Below the pieces are notes generated by a model. It was not told the DNA's origin. It saw nothing but the letters and a program-made list of their open reading frames with translations, and did not search any database. This document shows positions 6,316 through 15,105 of a stretch of DNA of 64,000 bases, one piece after another. This stretch comes from Sporobacter termitidis DSM 10068. Its GTDB lineage: Bacteria > Bacillota > Clostridia > Oscillospirales > Oscillospiraceae. Each line of letters begins with the position of its first letter. Within the stretch, counting starts at the first letter, position 1. The translations under genes and the position numbers were made by a program. The DNA is taken from NCBI RefSeq assembly GCF_900130065.1, contig NZ_FQXV01000015.1, positions 1 through 64,000 of the forward strand. Reading direction: 5' to 3'.

Positions 6316-8361
6316 ATGAATTGTTCTGCAATGAAAAAACTGCTGACGAATGATTTTCGCTTTAAGCCTGATCATCCCGAATACAGGCGGGTTTATCTCG
6401 TTAATGTCATATTGCTCCTGTATATCGCGTTGTCCGGCATTTTCGCCGTGCTGAACGCCATAAGGGGGACGTATTTCGTGGCCGCCACCGAGGCCGCCGC
6501 CGCCGTTTTATGCCTTGTGACCCGGTATGCTTTTCATAAGACAAACCGCGTGGATGTCTGCGCCTGGGCGCTGATCGCCATCATGGCCGGCATGGCGGCC
6601 GCCGTCTTTGCCGGCGCGGGCGACGTGTATTACATATTCACCTGGATCTGCGTTTTCCCGCCGGTGGCGTTTTTTTTGCTTGGCAGCAAAAAGGGACTGG
6701 CGGTTTCTCTTATCATTCTTGCGGCAATGGCGGCTTTTCTGGCGTTCAGCTATAAAAGCTGGGGTGCCTCTGAATTCGGCGCCGTCTCCATTGTAAATCT
6801 CTCTGTCACGTTTGTCTCGCTGGTTCTGCTGATCGCCTATTTTGAAGTGAGCAGGCAGGAGGCGGCGGCTGTCGTGCAGCAAAAAAACAGCGAGCTGGAG
6901 GCCGCGAACCGCGCGCTCACCGAGAGCAGGGAGCAGCTCCGCCTGATTCTGGACTCGGCCGCCGAGGCCGTCTTCGGCGTGGACATGAACATCCGCTGCA
7001 CCTTTTGCAATACGAGCTGTCTGGAAATGCTCGGCCTGAAGAGCCCGGAGGACCTGCTCGGCAAGGATGTCTATGCGCTGATCCACTCCCGGCGCAAGGA
7101 CGGCGAGCCCCTGCCGCGGACGGAGTGCAACATCATCAGGACGTGCATGGAGGGCATCGCCATCCACGCCGACGACGAGGTGTTCTGGCGCCCCTCCGGG
7201 ACGAGCCTGGACGTGGAATACAATTCATATCCGCAGTACAAGGACGGCGAGCTCATCGGCGCGGTCGTGACGTTTATGGACAACACGCTCAAGAAGGTGC
7301 ACGAGCAGCAGATCGAATATTACAGCTCCCACGATTCCCTGACGGGGCTCCTAAACAGGAGCTGCTTCGAGACGATGCTGCGGAAAATCGACGGCAGGCA
7401 GAATCTGCCGATTTCCGTTATCATGGGAGACCTCAACGGGCTGAAGCTGACAAACGACGTTTTCGGCCACGCCGCCGGGGACGATCTGCTTGTAAAAACG
7501 GCCGACATTCTCAGAAAGATCTGCCGGTCGGAGGACCGGATCGCCCGGTTGGGCGGCGACGAGTTTGTTATCCTGCTGCCGAAGACGCAGCTCCAGGACG
7601 CGCAGGTCATCATGTCCAGAATCCGGGAGGTGCTCGCCAGGGAGCAAGTCAACGAGATCCGGTGCAGCATGTCGCTGGGCTGCGACACGAAGTCGGACGG
7701 CAGACAAAAGCTCGCCCAGACAATGAAAAACGCCGAGAACGAAATGTATAAGGAAAAAGCGCGCAGCCGCAATAAGGTCAATGCCGATATGCTCAACGCC
7801 GTCATCATGGCGCTGTACGGCAAAAGCCCGCGGGAAGAGCGGCATTCGGCCAATGTGAGCGAGCTGTGCAAAGCCATCGGCGAGGCTCTCGGCCTGCCGG
7901 ACACGGAGGTCGCGCAGCTCAGAAGCGCCGGGTTTATGCACGACATCGGCAAAATCGGCATCGACACGGACGCCGCCGGCAAACACGCCGGGGATGACCT
8001 TGAGGAAGAGGCGTCGGAATACAGGCAGCACCCCGTCATCGGCTACAGGATACTGAATTTGTTCGACAATACGCTGAGCCTGGCCGAAAGTGTCTACAGC
8101 CATCATGAGCGCTGGGACGGCACGGGGTTCCCCCGGGAGCTCAAGGGCAGCGAAATTCCGCTGGCCGCGCGCATCATCGCCGTGGCGGGGCGGTATGACA
8201 CGCTGCTCAACGACCGCGGCGGGGAAGTCCCCGACCACGAGGCGGCGCTGCTGGAGCTCCAAAAGGAGGCCGGTACCCGGCTCGACCCCCATATCGTCGA
8301 TGTTTTTGTCCGGATGATGGGCGGAAAAGGGCAAGAACTCGAAAATGCCGCCGGCATATAG
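6316..8361 (+). CDS. Membrane PAS-GGDEF-HD-GYP cyclic-di-GMP protein
   Basis: 681 residues. About five or six transmembrane helices (27-180) form a sensor region, followed by a short coiled coil (180-208), a PAS domain (about 205-325), a GGDEF domain with intact RLGGDEF (411-417) and an HD-GYP domain (about 500-680) with HDIGKIG (542-548) and HHERWDGTGFP (596-606). An RxxD inhibitory site (RSED, 404-407) sits five residues before GGDEF. Both synthesis and breakdown of c-di-GMP therefore appear possible, with switching by the membrane/PAS part. Start supported by the G-rich ribosome site GGGGGG. It stands alone. The HD-GYP motif reads GTGFP rather than GTGYP, a common variant. Confidence 0.92.
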   Translation: MNCSAMKKLLTNDFRFKPDHPEYRRVYLVNVILLLYIALSGIFAVLNAIRGTYFVAATEAAAAVLCLVTRYAFHKTNRVDVCAWALIAIMAGMAAAVFAGAGDVYYIFTWICVFPPVAFFLLGSKKGLAVSLIILAAMAAFLAFSYKSWGASEFGAVSIVNLSVTFVSLVLLIAYFEVSRQEAAAVVQQKNSELEAANRALTESREQLRLILDSAAEAVFGVDMNIRCTFCNTSCLEMLGLKSPEDLLGKDVYALIHSRRKDGEPLPRTECNIIRTCMEGIAIHADDEVFWRPSGTSLDVEYNSYPQYKDGELIGAVVTFMDNTLKKVHEQQIEYYSSHDSLTGLLNRSCFETMLRKIDGRQNLPISVIMGDLNGLKLTNDVFGHAAGDDLLVKTADILRKICRSEDRIARLGGDEFVILLPKTQLQDAQVIMSRIREVLAREQVNEIRCSMSLGCDTKSDGRQKLAQTMKNAENEMYKEKARSRNKVNADMLNAVIMALYGKSPREERHSANVSELCKAIGEALGLPDTEVAQLRSAGFMHDIGKIGIDTDAAGKHAGDDLEEEASEYRQHPVIGYRILNLFDNTLSLAESVYSHHERWDGTGFPRELKGSEIPLAARIIAVAGRYDTLLNDRGGEVPDHEAALLELQKEAGTRLDPHIVDVFVRMMGGKGQELENAAGI

Positions 8362-8446
8362 GCCCGGCGCCGATTTTGTGAAAAGGAGAACCTGGATTCG
8401 CCTGTTCTGCGGATAAAGCGATATGTGCGGCCGCCAGGAAAAGAAG

Positions 8447-9721
8447 ATGGAAAACCCGATCAGCGTACAAAAGCCCGAGCGGCTCTGGACGAAAGACTAT
8501 ATTATCGTCATGCTGGCGTCCTTCGGCACTGCGTTCTGCAACTACATATTCTTTACGGCGCTGCCGCTGTATGCCCAAAAGGTGAGCGGCTCGGAATTTT
8601 ACAGCGGCCTGATGCTGACTGTCTATTCCTTTGCCGCGCTCCTGGCAAGGCCGTTTTCGGGCATCTTTTCGGATAAATTCGGCAGGGTCAGGCTGCTGAT
8701 CATCGGAGCTTTCATCTGCGCTGTTGCCTGTGCCCTCTACGGCATCACGACGGCCATCATCCTGCTGCTGGCCATACGCGTTATCAACGGCTTCGGCTTC
8801 GGCATGCATTCCACGTGCGCCGGCGCCGTGGCCGCCGACGTCATCCCGAAATCGCGCATGTCGGAGGGCATCGGGTATTTCGGCCTGTATGCCACGTTTG
8901 CCGCGGCCTTTGCGCCGTTCATTGCCCTGACGGTCGTGGGCAAGGGCGAAATCAGGGACTTTCAGCAGCTGTTCTTTATCGCCGCCGCGCTCTGCCTCGC
9001 CAGTATGATTTTCGATTGCTGCATCACCTACGAGCGCAAACGGAAGAAGGCCCTGCGCGAGACTGCGCTTCAAGGCGGACAGAGCAAAACCGCCGCCGGG
9101 CCGGCGGCGGAAGAAGCGGCGGCAAAGCCGGCGGCGCCTCTGCCGAAAACGTTTCTCGGCTTTGAGTACGCGGTGTTCCAGCCCATGGCTGTCCTGATCC
9201 TCCTGTTTTTCGCCCAGAGCAGCATCAACACGTTTCTGACGCTGTTTGCCGAGGCGCGCGCGCTGGGCAATATCGGGCTTTACTTTACCATCAACGCCGT
9301 GGGCCTGTTTGCCTCGCGCGTCCTGTTCGGCAGGCTGACGGACAGGCTCGGCCCGGACATCGTCGTCATTCCCGGCATCATCGGCATCGTGGTGTGCCTG
9401 GCGGCGATCCCGTTTGTCCATACGCCGCTTCTGCTCTATATCATCGCCGCGCCGATGGGGCTGGCCAGCGGGGCCGTCTATCCGGCCATCAATTCCATGA
9501 TATTTCTCCGGTGCTCGCCCCAGAGAAGAGGCACGGCGTCGGCGGCGTATTTCGCGGCCATCGATATCGGCTTTATGATCGGCGGCCTTGTATTCGGCGC
9601 CGTCGCCGACACGCTGGGCTACAGCGTCGTTTACTGGGCGGCCGCCGTGCTGACGGCACTGGCGCTGGGGCTGTACCTGAAGGCCGTGGCGGTGAAGAAG
9701 CCCGCGAGGGCGAACATTTAA
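8447..9721 (+). CDS. MFS transporter
   Basis: 424 residues with twelve predicted transmembrane helices in two halves and a central cytoplasmic Ala/Pro-rich linker (about 205-245). The major-facilitator loop motif is visible as GIFSDKFGRVRLL after helix 2 and again as GRLTDRLGPDI in the second half. Substrate cannot be read from sequence; such proteins are usually drug or metabolite exporters. The start is placed at the ATG preceded by AGGAAAAGA; an in-frame ATG 24 bases upstream (8423) is possible but has no nearby ribosome site. It follows the c-di-GMP gene by 85 bases on the same strand and converges with the WG-repeat gene. Confidence 0.85.
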   Translation: MENPISVQKPERLWTKDYIIVMLASFGTAFCNYIFFTALPLYAQKVSGSEFYSGLMLTVYSFAALLARPFSGIFSDKFGRVRLLIIGAFICAVACALYGITTAIILLLAIRVINGFGFGMHSTCAGAVAADVIPKSRMSEGIGYFGLYATFAAAFAPFIALTVVGKGEIRDFQQLFFIAAALCLASMIFDCCITYERKRKKALRETALQGGQSKTAAGPAAEEAAAKPAAPLPKTFLGFEYAVFQPMAVLILLFFAQSSINTFLTLFAEARALGNIGLYFTINAVGLFASRVLFGRLTDRLGPDIVVIPGIIGIVVCLAAIPFVHTPLLLYIIAAPMGLASGAVYPAINSMIFLRCSPQRRGTASAAYFAAIDIGFMIGGLVFGAVADTLGYSVVYWAAAVLTALALGLYLKAVAVKKPARANI

Positions 9722-9782
9722 AATGATAACAGGTATTCCCGTTTTGCCGGCTGCTGTAACTATACACAGGGCGCTTTCCTTA

Positions 9783-11351
9783 TCAGTCCGGCAGGTACCG
9801 CAGCAGCGAGATTTTGAAGAGGCAATTTCCGTTCAGGTCCATGTAGCCGAAGCTCTGCTCGTCTCTGACCTCCAGCAGGTCGCACTGCTCGCTGCAGTAG
9901 GCGGCGCCCTTGCCGAAGAATATCGTTTGGCCGTCCTTCGTCATAACGGCGTACGTCTGATTGGAGCCGTCGGGGGCGTAGCTGGTGAGGATAATATAGA
10001 CGTCGCCTGTTTTTTTGCTGGTGACGATGGTGGGGCTGACGTTTTGGGTGAGGGGGACAACCTCCTTGCCCTCCAGCGTCATGATCCCCTCCGACCAGAC
10101 GTCTTTGCCGCTGTCATAGCAGCCGACCAGCCCGCCCGACACGAAGTTGATGTTTTTTACGCCGCCGAGCAGATGCTTTTCGCTGCCGTTCAAAAGCACG
10201 GCGCCGATGTCCGTTGTGTAATAAAACCAGCCGTCGTACAGCGGTGTGAGGGTATGGCCGTCCGCTGCCAGCTCTTTGAAATCGTCGCCGTAGTACCGGG
10301 AATTGCTGCTGCTGTCGTACACGCCGTAGGTTTTGGCGTCGTACTGGGTGATCATGTTCTTGTTTTGAAACAGAATTTTCCCGGCGTCATCGATGACGGC
10401 GTAGCTGTCGTCCTGCAGCTGAACGATGTTCCGCCCGTTGACAAAGGCGGCGGCATAGGTATATTGCGGCTTTATCACAAGCTGAAAGCTCCTGTCGATA
10501 AAGCCGATAAGGCCGTCCTGCGTGACGCGCGCGCGGCCGCCGATAAAGGCCCCGCCGTCGGCGTAGTCCGTATAAGTCTCTTTGCCGGTCAGCGCGTCGA
10601 TATATACCGTTCTGCCGTCGGACAGCGGGAGCCCGATGAGCCCTTCGCCATAACCGTCGCTGAACATGTAAGAGGTTTTCGACGAGAGATATTTATAGCA
10701 GCCCAGCGACTTTGTATTGTACAAAAGCTTCCCGCTGTAATCTAAGATATCAAAGTCGTTCGTTTCGGCATCGCGCATGCCCATGAACACCTTGTCGGTG
10801 AAGTAAATACGGATGTAATCGAAGGGCGTCACCCAGCTGCCGTCAAGGGCGCAGGCGGCGTGGCGCTCGCTGTTCCAGGGATTCTCCCTGTCGATATCGT
10901 CGGCCACTTTTTCGAGATCGTAAGCCGGGGCAAAAGCACCCGCATATTTGCCAATATCGAAATACTGGCCCGTATAGACGTTTGTGTAAACAGGGTCGGT
11001 GACGATCTCGGCGTTTTCGGTGACAAGGCCGTACATATTGATGGCTCTGTAAGCGCCGCCGTCCCTGTACATCGTTTCGCCGAGATACGGCAAAAGCTGT
11101 CCGTAGTTTCCGGAGGGCTGCAGCCCGGGGAGCGGGCCGTCGGAGAGGCGCGTATATTTCTCTTCCGGCGGCTTGTACGGCGTCAGTCCCGAATAGTCGG
11201 TTTTAACGCCGGAGTGCCAGTCGGTGACGGCGGGGGAGGGCGGGCTCTGGGTATTCCGGCCGTCGGACGCCGGCAGCTGGGCACACGCGGCGAGCGTCAG
11301 CGCCGGGAGCAGGACAAGGGCGGCGATGCGCTGCCGGATACATTGTTTCAT
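9783..11351 (-). CDS. WG-repeat lipoprotein (first of two paralogues)
   Basis: 522 residues. Signal peptide with lipobox LAAC (LTLAACAQ), then a Ser/Pro-rich linker and WG (KWG)-type repeats, seen as GLIGFIDRSFQLVIKPQYTYAAAF and neighbouring beta-rich repeats. WG-repeat proteins are secreted beta structures whose ligands are mostly unknown. The gene follows the PstS-like gene by 11 bases, with AGGAGC before the ATG; the TTG just upstream is less likely as start. A paralogue of nearly equal length and the same domain order (FDYIRIYFTDKV versus FDYTNVYCLDKV) lies at 13322-14887. Probably a surface-displayed binding protein. Confidence 0.78.
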   Translation of the reverse strand: MKQCIRQRIAALVLLPALTLAACAQLPASDGRNTQSPPSPAVTDWHSGVKTDYSGLTPYKPPEEKYTRLSDGPLPGLQPSGNYGQLLPYLGETMYRDGGAYRAINMYGLVTENAEIVTDPVYTNVYTGQYFDIGKYAGAFAPAYDLEKVADDIDRENPWNSERHAACALDGSWVTPFDYIRIYFTDKVFMGMRDAETNDFDILDYSGKLLYNTKSLGCYKYLSSKTSYMFSDGYGEGLIGLPLSDGRTVYIDALTGKETYTDYADGGAFIGGRARVTQDGLIGFIDRSFQLVIKPQYTYAAAFVNGRNIVQLQDDSYAVIDDAGKILFQNKNMITQYDAKTYGVYDSSSNSRYYGDDFKELAADGHTLTPLYDGWFYYTTDIGAVLLNGSEKHLLGGVKNINFVSGGLVGCYDSGKDVWSEGIMTLEGKEVVPLTQNVSPTIVTSKKTGDVYIILTSYAPDGSNQTYAVMTKDGQTIFFGKGAAYCSEQCDLLEVRDEQSFGYMDLNGNCLFKISLLRYLPD

Positions 11352-11362
11352 CAAAGCGGCTC

Positions 11363-12319
11363 CTATCCCTGGACCGGCACGTAGCCTTCGGTTTTAATCA
11401 GGTTCTGTCCCTCGGGGGACAGCAGCCAGTTATACATGACGCGGGCCGGGCTGTTCTCCGGCTCTTTGGCGGAGATAACCGCGTAATACGGGTTTAAAAA
11501 CGGATACGATTTGTCGGCGATCGTCCCATCGTCGGGCTTCACGCGGTCGATCGAGAGAATCTTGAGCCCGTCGGCCATCTTCATGTCGTCGGCGTAATAA
11601 TATACCGTGTAGCCGATGGCGGCCGACGAGCCGTCAAAGCTCCTGACGGCGGAAATGAGCCCCTCCATCTCGGCGATCGTATAGCCCTGCGGCGCCTCCG
11701 CCATCTTGAGGTCCTTCATGACGAGCTTTTCCATCAGAGACTGGCTGCCGGATTCGGCGTTTCTCTGAAAGGCCTCGATTGGCAGATCCGCGCCGCCCAC
11801 CTGCTTCCAGTTGGTGATCTCGCCGGTGTAGATCTTTTGGACCTGCTCCGTCGTCAGGCTGTCGACGGGATTGGAGGCGTTGACGACGAACACCAGCGCG
11901 TCGGTGGCGATCGGCGCCATGTCATAGGTGAAGCCCGCCTGTTTCATCTCTTCAAACACGGAGGTGTTCGGCTCGGCGGCGATGAGAATGTCGGAGCCGC
12001 CGTCCATGAGGTTCCGAAACGACTGCGTCGTTTTGCTGAACTGCGCCAGCTCCGCAACATTATCCCGCGACTCGCCCAGCAGGACGCTGGCGACCGCCTG
12101 CCCCAGCGGTATCGTCGAGGTGGAGCCGTCCATCCGGGGGAAGTTTTCCCGCGTGAAGACAAATTCCTCCTCGGACGGGGAAGGCGATATGGATGGCGAC
12201 GGGCTACCCCCGGCGGATGTATCCGCCGGACTCGGGCCGGCCCCGCCCGGCACCGTGCCGCAGGCGGAGACGGCGAGCAGAAGTGCCGCAAGAACTGCCG
12301 GGATGATAATCTTTTTCAT
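11363..12319 (-). CDS. Solitary PstS-like substrate-binding lipoprotein
   Basis: 318 residues. Lipobox AVSAC and a Pro/Ser linker precede a PBP-like domain of the phosphate-binding PstS family: FPRMDGSTSTIPLGQAV at the start and LTTEQVQKIYTGEITNWKQVGG, the family signature around the second lobe. In classical PstS a TGSS-like loop binds phosphate; here it is DGSTST. No pstC, pstA, pstB or phoU lies nearby, so transport is doubtful and an anion-sensing or surface role is possible. Start chosen at the ATG preceded by CGGAGGTAC; the frame extends upstream but without a ribosome site. It forms an operon with the WG-repeat lipoprotein. Confidence 0.83.
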   Translation of the reverse strand: MKKIIIPAVLAALLLAVSACGTVPGGAGPSPADTSAGGSPSPSISPSPSEEEFVFTRENFPRMDGSTSTIPLGQAVASVLLGESRDNVAELAQFSKTTQSFRNLMDGGSDILIAAEPNTSVFEEMKQAGFTYDMAPIATDALVFVVNASNPVDSLTTEQVQKIYTGEITNWKQVGGADLPIEAFQRNAESGSQSLMEKLVMKDLKMAEAPQGYTIAEMEGLISAVRSFDGSSAAIGYTVYYYADDMKMADGLKILSIDRVKPDDGTIADKSYPFLNPYYAVISAKEPENSPARVMYNWLLSPEGQNLIKTEGYVPVQG

Positions 12320-12446
12320 TTTGTACCTCCGAAACGCAAAATTTGTCTGGATTGAGTGCTTGAGTCCTCCTGCCGGGGATAGGAGCCCCGTGCTGGACTT
12401 CTTTTTGAGAAATGGTATGATAAGGGAAAAAACAATGGAGGCTCCT

Positions 12447-13271
12447 ATGGTGACGAAACCGGTATCAGAGCCGATACGGCGGTCATCGCTGAGATATAAA
12501 GCCGCCGTCATTTATCACAGTGCCCGCAGGTACGCCGTGTGGCTGGCGCGCCGGCGGCAGTTTGCGGGGGAAATTGAGAAAAGCCTGCTGCCCTGCGTCT
12601 GTTTTCACCACGAGACGCTTCTGCTCCGGCAGCTTAAGGACGTGGATATGCGCCTGCAGCGCAATAAAATCACAAATCTCCGGCTGGCCGCGGCGAAGCT
12701 CGACGGCGTCGTCGTGCACCCGGGTGAAACCTTCAGCTATTGGAAGCTCATCGGTAAGCCGACGTATAAAAAAGGCTATCTGGACGGCGTCATACTCAAT
12801 TATGGCAGGGTGATGCCCGGCTGCGGCGGCGGGCTCTGCCAGCTGTCCAATCTCATCTATTGGATGACGCTGCACACGCCGCTGGTTGTAACGGAGCGCC
12901 ACCGCCATGGGTATGACGTCTTTCCGGATTCCGGCCGCACGCAGCCCTTCGGCAGCGGCGCGACCTGCTTTTATCCCTACGGCGATTTGATGGTGCGCAA
13001 TGAAACGCCGTACGATTTTCAGCTTTCCGTCCATGTGGGGCCCGAAAACCTCGTCGGGGAGTGGCGGTCCGAGCAGCCGCCTGAATATCAATATGAAGTT
13101 GTCGAAAAAAACCACTCTTTCAGCAGCGAATACTGGGGCGGCTTCAGCCGGCATAACCAGCTGTACCGCCGGACGTACGATCTTGCGGGCCATTTTATCC
13201 GGGAGGATTTTATCACCGAAAACCACGCCCTCATGATGTACCCGCCGTTTATCGACGCCCCGACGGGATGA
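12447..13271 (+). CDS. VanW family protein
   Basis: 274 residues. The VanW core is clear: an N-terminal block LPCVCFHHETLLLRQLKDVD, then NLRLAAAKLDGVVVHPGETFSYWK, GYLDGVILNYGRV and GGGLCQLSNLIYW. VanW was named from vancomycin-resistance clusters, but its biochemical role is unknown and most copies are unlinked to resistance; there are no other van genes here. No signal peptide is visible, so it may be cytosolic or membrane-associated. Start set at the ATG six bases after GGAGG, although frames open further upstream. It is divergent from the PstS-like gene, sharing a 127-bp control region, and convergent with the second WG gene. Confidence 0.88.
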   Translation: MVTKPVSEPIRRSSLRYKAAVIYHSARRYAVWLARRRQFAGEIEKSLLPCVCFHHETLLLRQLKDVDMRLQRNKITNLRLAAAKLDGVVVHPGETFSYWKLIGKPTYKKGYLDGVILNYGRVMPGCGGGLCQLSNLIYWMTLHTPLVVTERHRHGYDVFPDSGRTQPFGSGATCFYPYGDLMVRNETPYDFQLSVHVGPENLVGEWRSEQPPEYQYEVVEKNHSFSSEYWGGFSRHNQLYRRTYDLAGHFIREDFITENHALMMYPPFIDAPTG

Positions 13272-13321
13272 CAAGGTCCGCCTGCTCCCGGTGAAACGGG
13301 ATAGAGGCGCGGCCCCTGATT

Positions 13322-14887
13322 TCAGTCCGGCAGGCTGTTTAAAAGGGATAGACGAAAGACAATGTTGCCGTCAAAGTCCGCGTAGGCGAAAAACCGGTTG
13401 TCGTAAACGCAGAGGAGGCCCGACAGCGCGTTATATTCGGCGTTGCCGCCGCCGGAAAAGAGCTTTGTGCCGTCCGCGGCGTAAACGCCGTAGGAGGGGC
13501 GCTCATAGTCGGAGCTCGCGAGTATAACAGCCGTTTTGCCGGAGGGACCGGTAACGACATCTTTGATGATATCGTCATAGCCTGTTTCGGCGAGCGTTTT
13601 GCCGTCCAGCGTCATGAGACAGGCTTTTTCGTCCGCCGGGAACTGGCAGACGATGAAATTCCCCCGGGCCGACGTGACAAGGCAATCCCCCGGCAGCTCG
13701 TACGTTTTGTCTTTGAAATACAGCGTCGTTTTGCCGTCCGCCCGGACGCAGACACCGCCGCCGGGGATGTAGCTCAAAGCCGTCTCATCCGCCGCGCCGA
13801 GCTCCTTGAGATTGTTGTCCAGCACGTGAATTTTCCCGGCACTGTCCGCGTAGGCGATACGGCCCGATTCGTCCGTATCGTAGAAGCCTATAGACCAGGC
13901 GGTCAGGAGCGTGTGCCCCTTTTTGTCGATCAGCTTGCCCTGGCCCCCGGACAAGTCCACATACGCTCTGCCGTTGTGAAAGGCACCCGCGTATTGAGCG
14001 GCCATCGGCGCGATGACAAATTTGAAGCTCTTGTCGATATACCCCCACCGGCCGTCTTTTTTGACGGCGGCCAGGCCGTCGGAAAAGAGCTTGGCATACT
14101 CAAAGCCGGTGTCGTGATACGCGCCGGTCAGCTCGTTGAGGTAACCGCCTCTGACCGCGCAATAGCCCTCGCCGTAGAACGTCTCGTCAACACGATAATA
14201 AAACAGCGGGTCGAGCTTATCGGCGCAGGGGAGGTCCTTCAGGTTATAGAGGATGTGCCCGCCGTAATCCATCACGTCGACATCGTTTGTTTTCCAGTCG
14301 CGCACGAGCATCATAACCTTGTCAAGGCAATACACGTTTGTATAGTCAAAGGGCGTGACCCAGCTGCCGTCCGGCGCGCAGACGGCGTGCATTGCCCAGG
14401 CGCCGCCGAACCACTGGCCTTTGTCCGGGGGGACGTAGGGGTATTTCGCCAGGACGTAAAGCGGCTTTGAATATGTCTCATCCCAGGATGCGCCGTAATA
14501 CGTGGCCTGGTACGCCTCGGAATAGACGTCGTCCGTCACCATTGTGCCGTCTGCCGTCACGAGCCCCTTATAGGACAAGTCAAACCCGGTAAATGTGGCG
14601 TCGTAAAATACCTCCCCCACATACGGCAGCAGCAGGCCGTAATCCTTAGAAGGGACGAGCTCGGGCATCAGGCCCTCCTTCAGGCGTGTATAAACGTCCT
14701 TGTCCGGGGCGTAGGGCGCGAGCGCGGACCAGTCCGTTTTGACCTTCAGGCCGGAGCCGGGAGAGAGAACCGGCGCCGGAGAAGCGGAAGGCCCGCCAGA
14801 ACCCGGGGGAGGAGAGGCATGGACGCCGCAGGAGGATAAAAGCGGCAGAAGCGCCGCCAGAAGCACGGCAATGGCGCGTTTTCTCAT
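13322..14887 (-). CDS. WG-repeat lipoprotein (second paralogue)
   Basis: 521 residues with lipobox LLSSC, a Gly/Pro/Ser linker and beta-rich WG-type repeats (DGRWGYIDKSFKFVIAPMAAQYAGAF is the clearest). Organisation matches the protein encoded at 9783-11351, including the end (FRLSLLNSLPD versus FKISLLRYLPD), so the pair arose by duplication. The start is the ATG preceded by GGGAGGCTTCG; an earlier in-frame Met (14902) lacks a ribosome site. It appears to be its own unit between the VanW gene and the exporter. Binding partner unknown. Confidence 0.78.
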   Translation of the reverse strand: MRKRAIAVLLAALLPLLSSCGVHASPPPGSGGPSASPAPVLSPGSGLKVKTDWSALAPYAPDKDVYTRLKEGLMPELVPSKDYGLLLPYVGEVFYDATFTGFDLSYKGLVTADGTMVTDDVYSEAYQATYYGASWDETYSKPLYVLAKYPYVPPDKGQWFGGAWAMHAVCAPDGSWVTPFDYTNVYCLDKVMMLVRDWKTNDVDVMDYGGHILYNLKDLPCADKLDPLFYYRVDETFYGEGYCAVRGGYLNELTGAYHDTGFEYAKLFSDGLAAVKKDGRWGYIDKSFKFVIAPMAAQYAGAFHNGRAYVDLSGGQGKLIDKKGHTLLTAWSIGFYDTDESGRIAYADSAGKIHVLDNNLKELGAADETALSYIPGGGVCVRADGKTTLYFKDKTYELPGDCLVTSARGNFIVCQFPADEKACLMTLDGKTLAETGYDDIIKDVVTGPSGKTAVILASSDYERPSYGVYAADGTKLFSGGGNAEYNALSGLLCVYDNRFFAYADFDGNIVFRLSLLNSLPD

Positions 14888-15031
14888 ATCGAAGCCTCCC
14901 ATTATCCATATGACGCTCAGAAAAAGAAAAAGTTTCCAACCAGATCGTACCTAAAAATACCAGCACTGTAAACCACAAACGCGGAACAAATATTAAACAT
15001 TTGATGACAACATCGCATAAAACGCCGAAAA

Positions 15032-15089
15032 AGTAACAAAGCCATGCTATCGAAAAAGCCCTTTGAGCTTTCTCGGCAGCATGGCTTTG
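15032..15089 (-). terminator. Terminator after the DHA2 exporter gene
   Basis: Arms CAAAGCCATGCT and AGCATGGCTTTG (15037-15048 and 15078-15089) enclose a second short stem; on the minus strand the 3' side continues with TTACTTTTTC. Confidence 0.65.
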
Positions 15090-15105
15090 CCGATGTATAA
15101 GCTTT

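Noticed and set aside
8207-9421. 404-codon minus-strand frame opposite the MFS gene
   Set aside because: Antisense shadow of a clear transporter; the product is charged, repetitive and matches nothing.
9723-10745. 340-codon plus-strand frame opposite the WG-repeat gene
   Set aside because: Antisense shadow; the minus-strand gene has a lipobox and ribosome site, this has neither.
12435-13271. VanW gene as evidence of vancomycin resistance
   Set aside because: No vanH, vanA/B, vanX or vanRS genes are near, and VanW family members are widespread without resistance.
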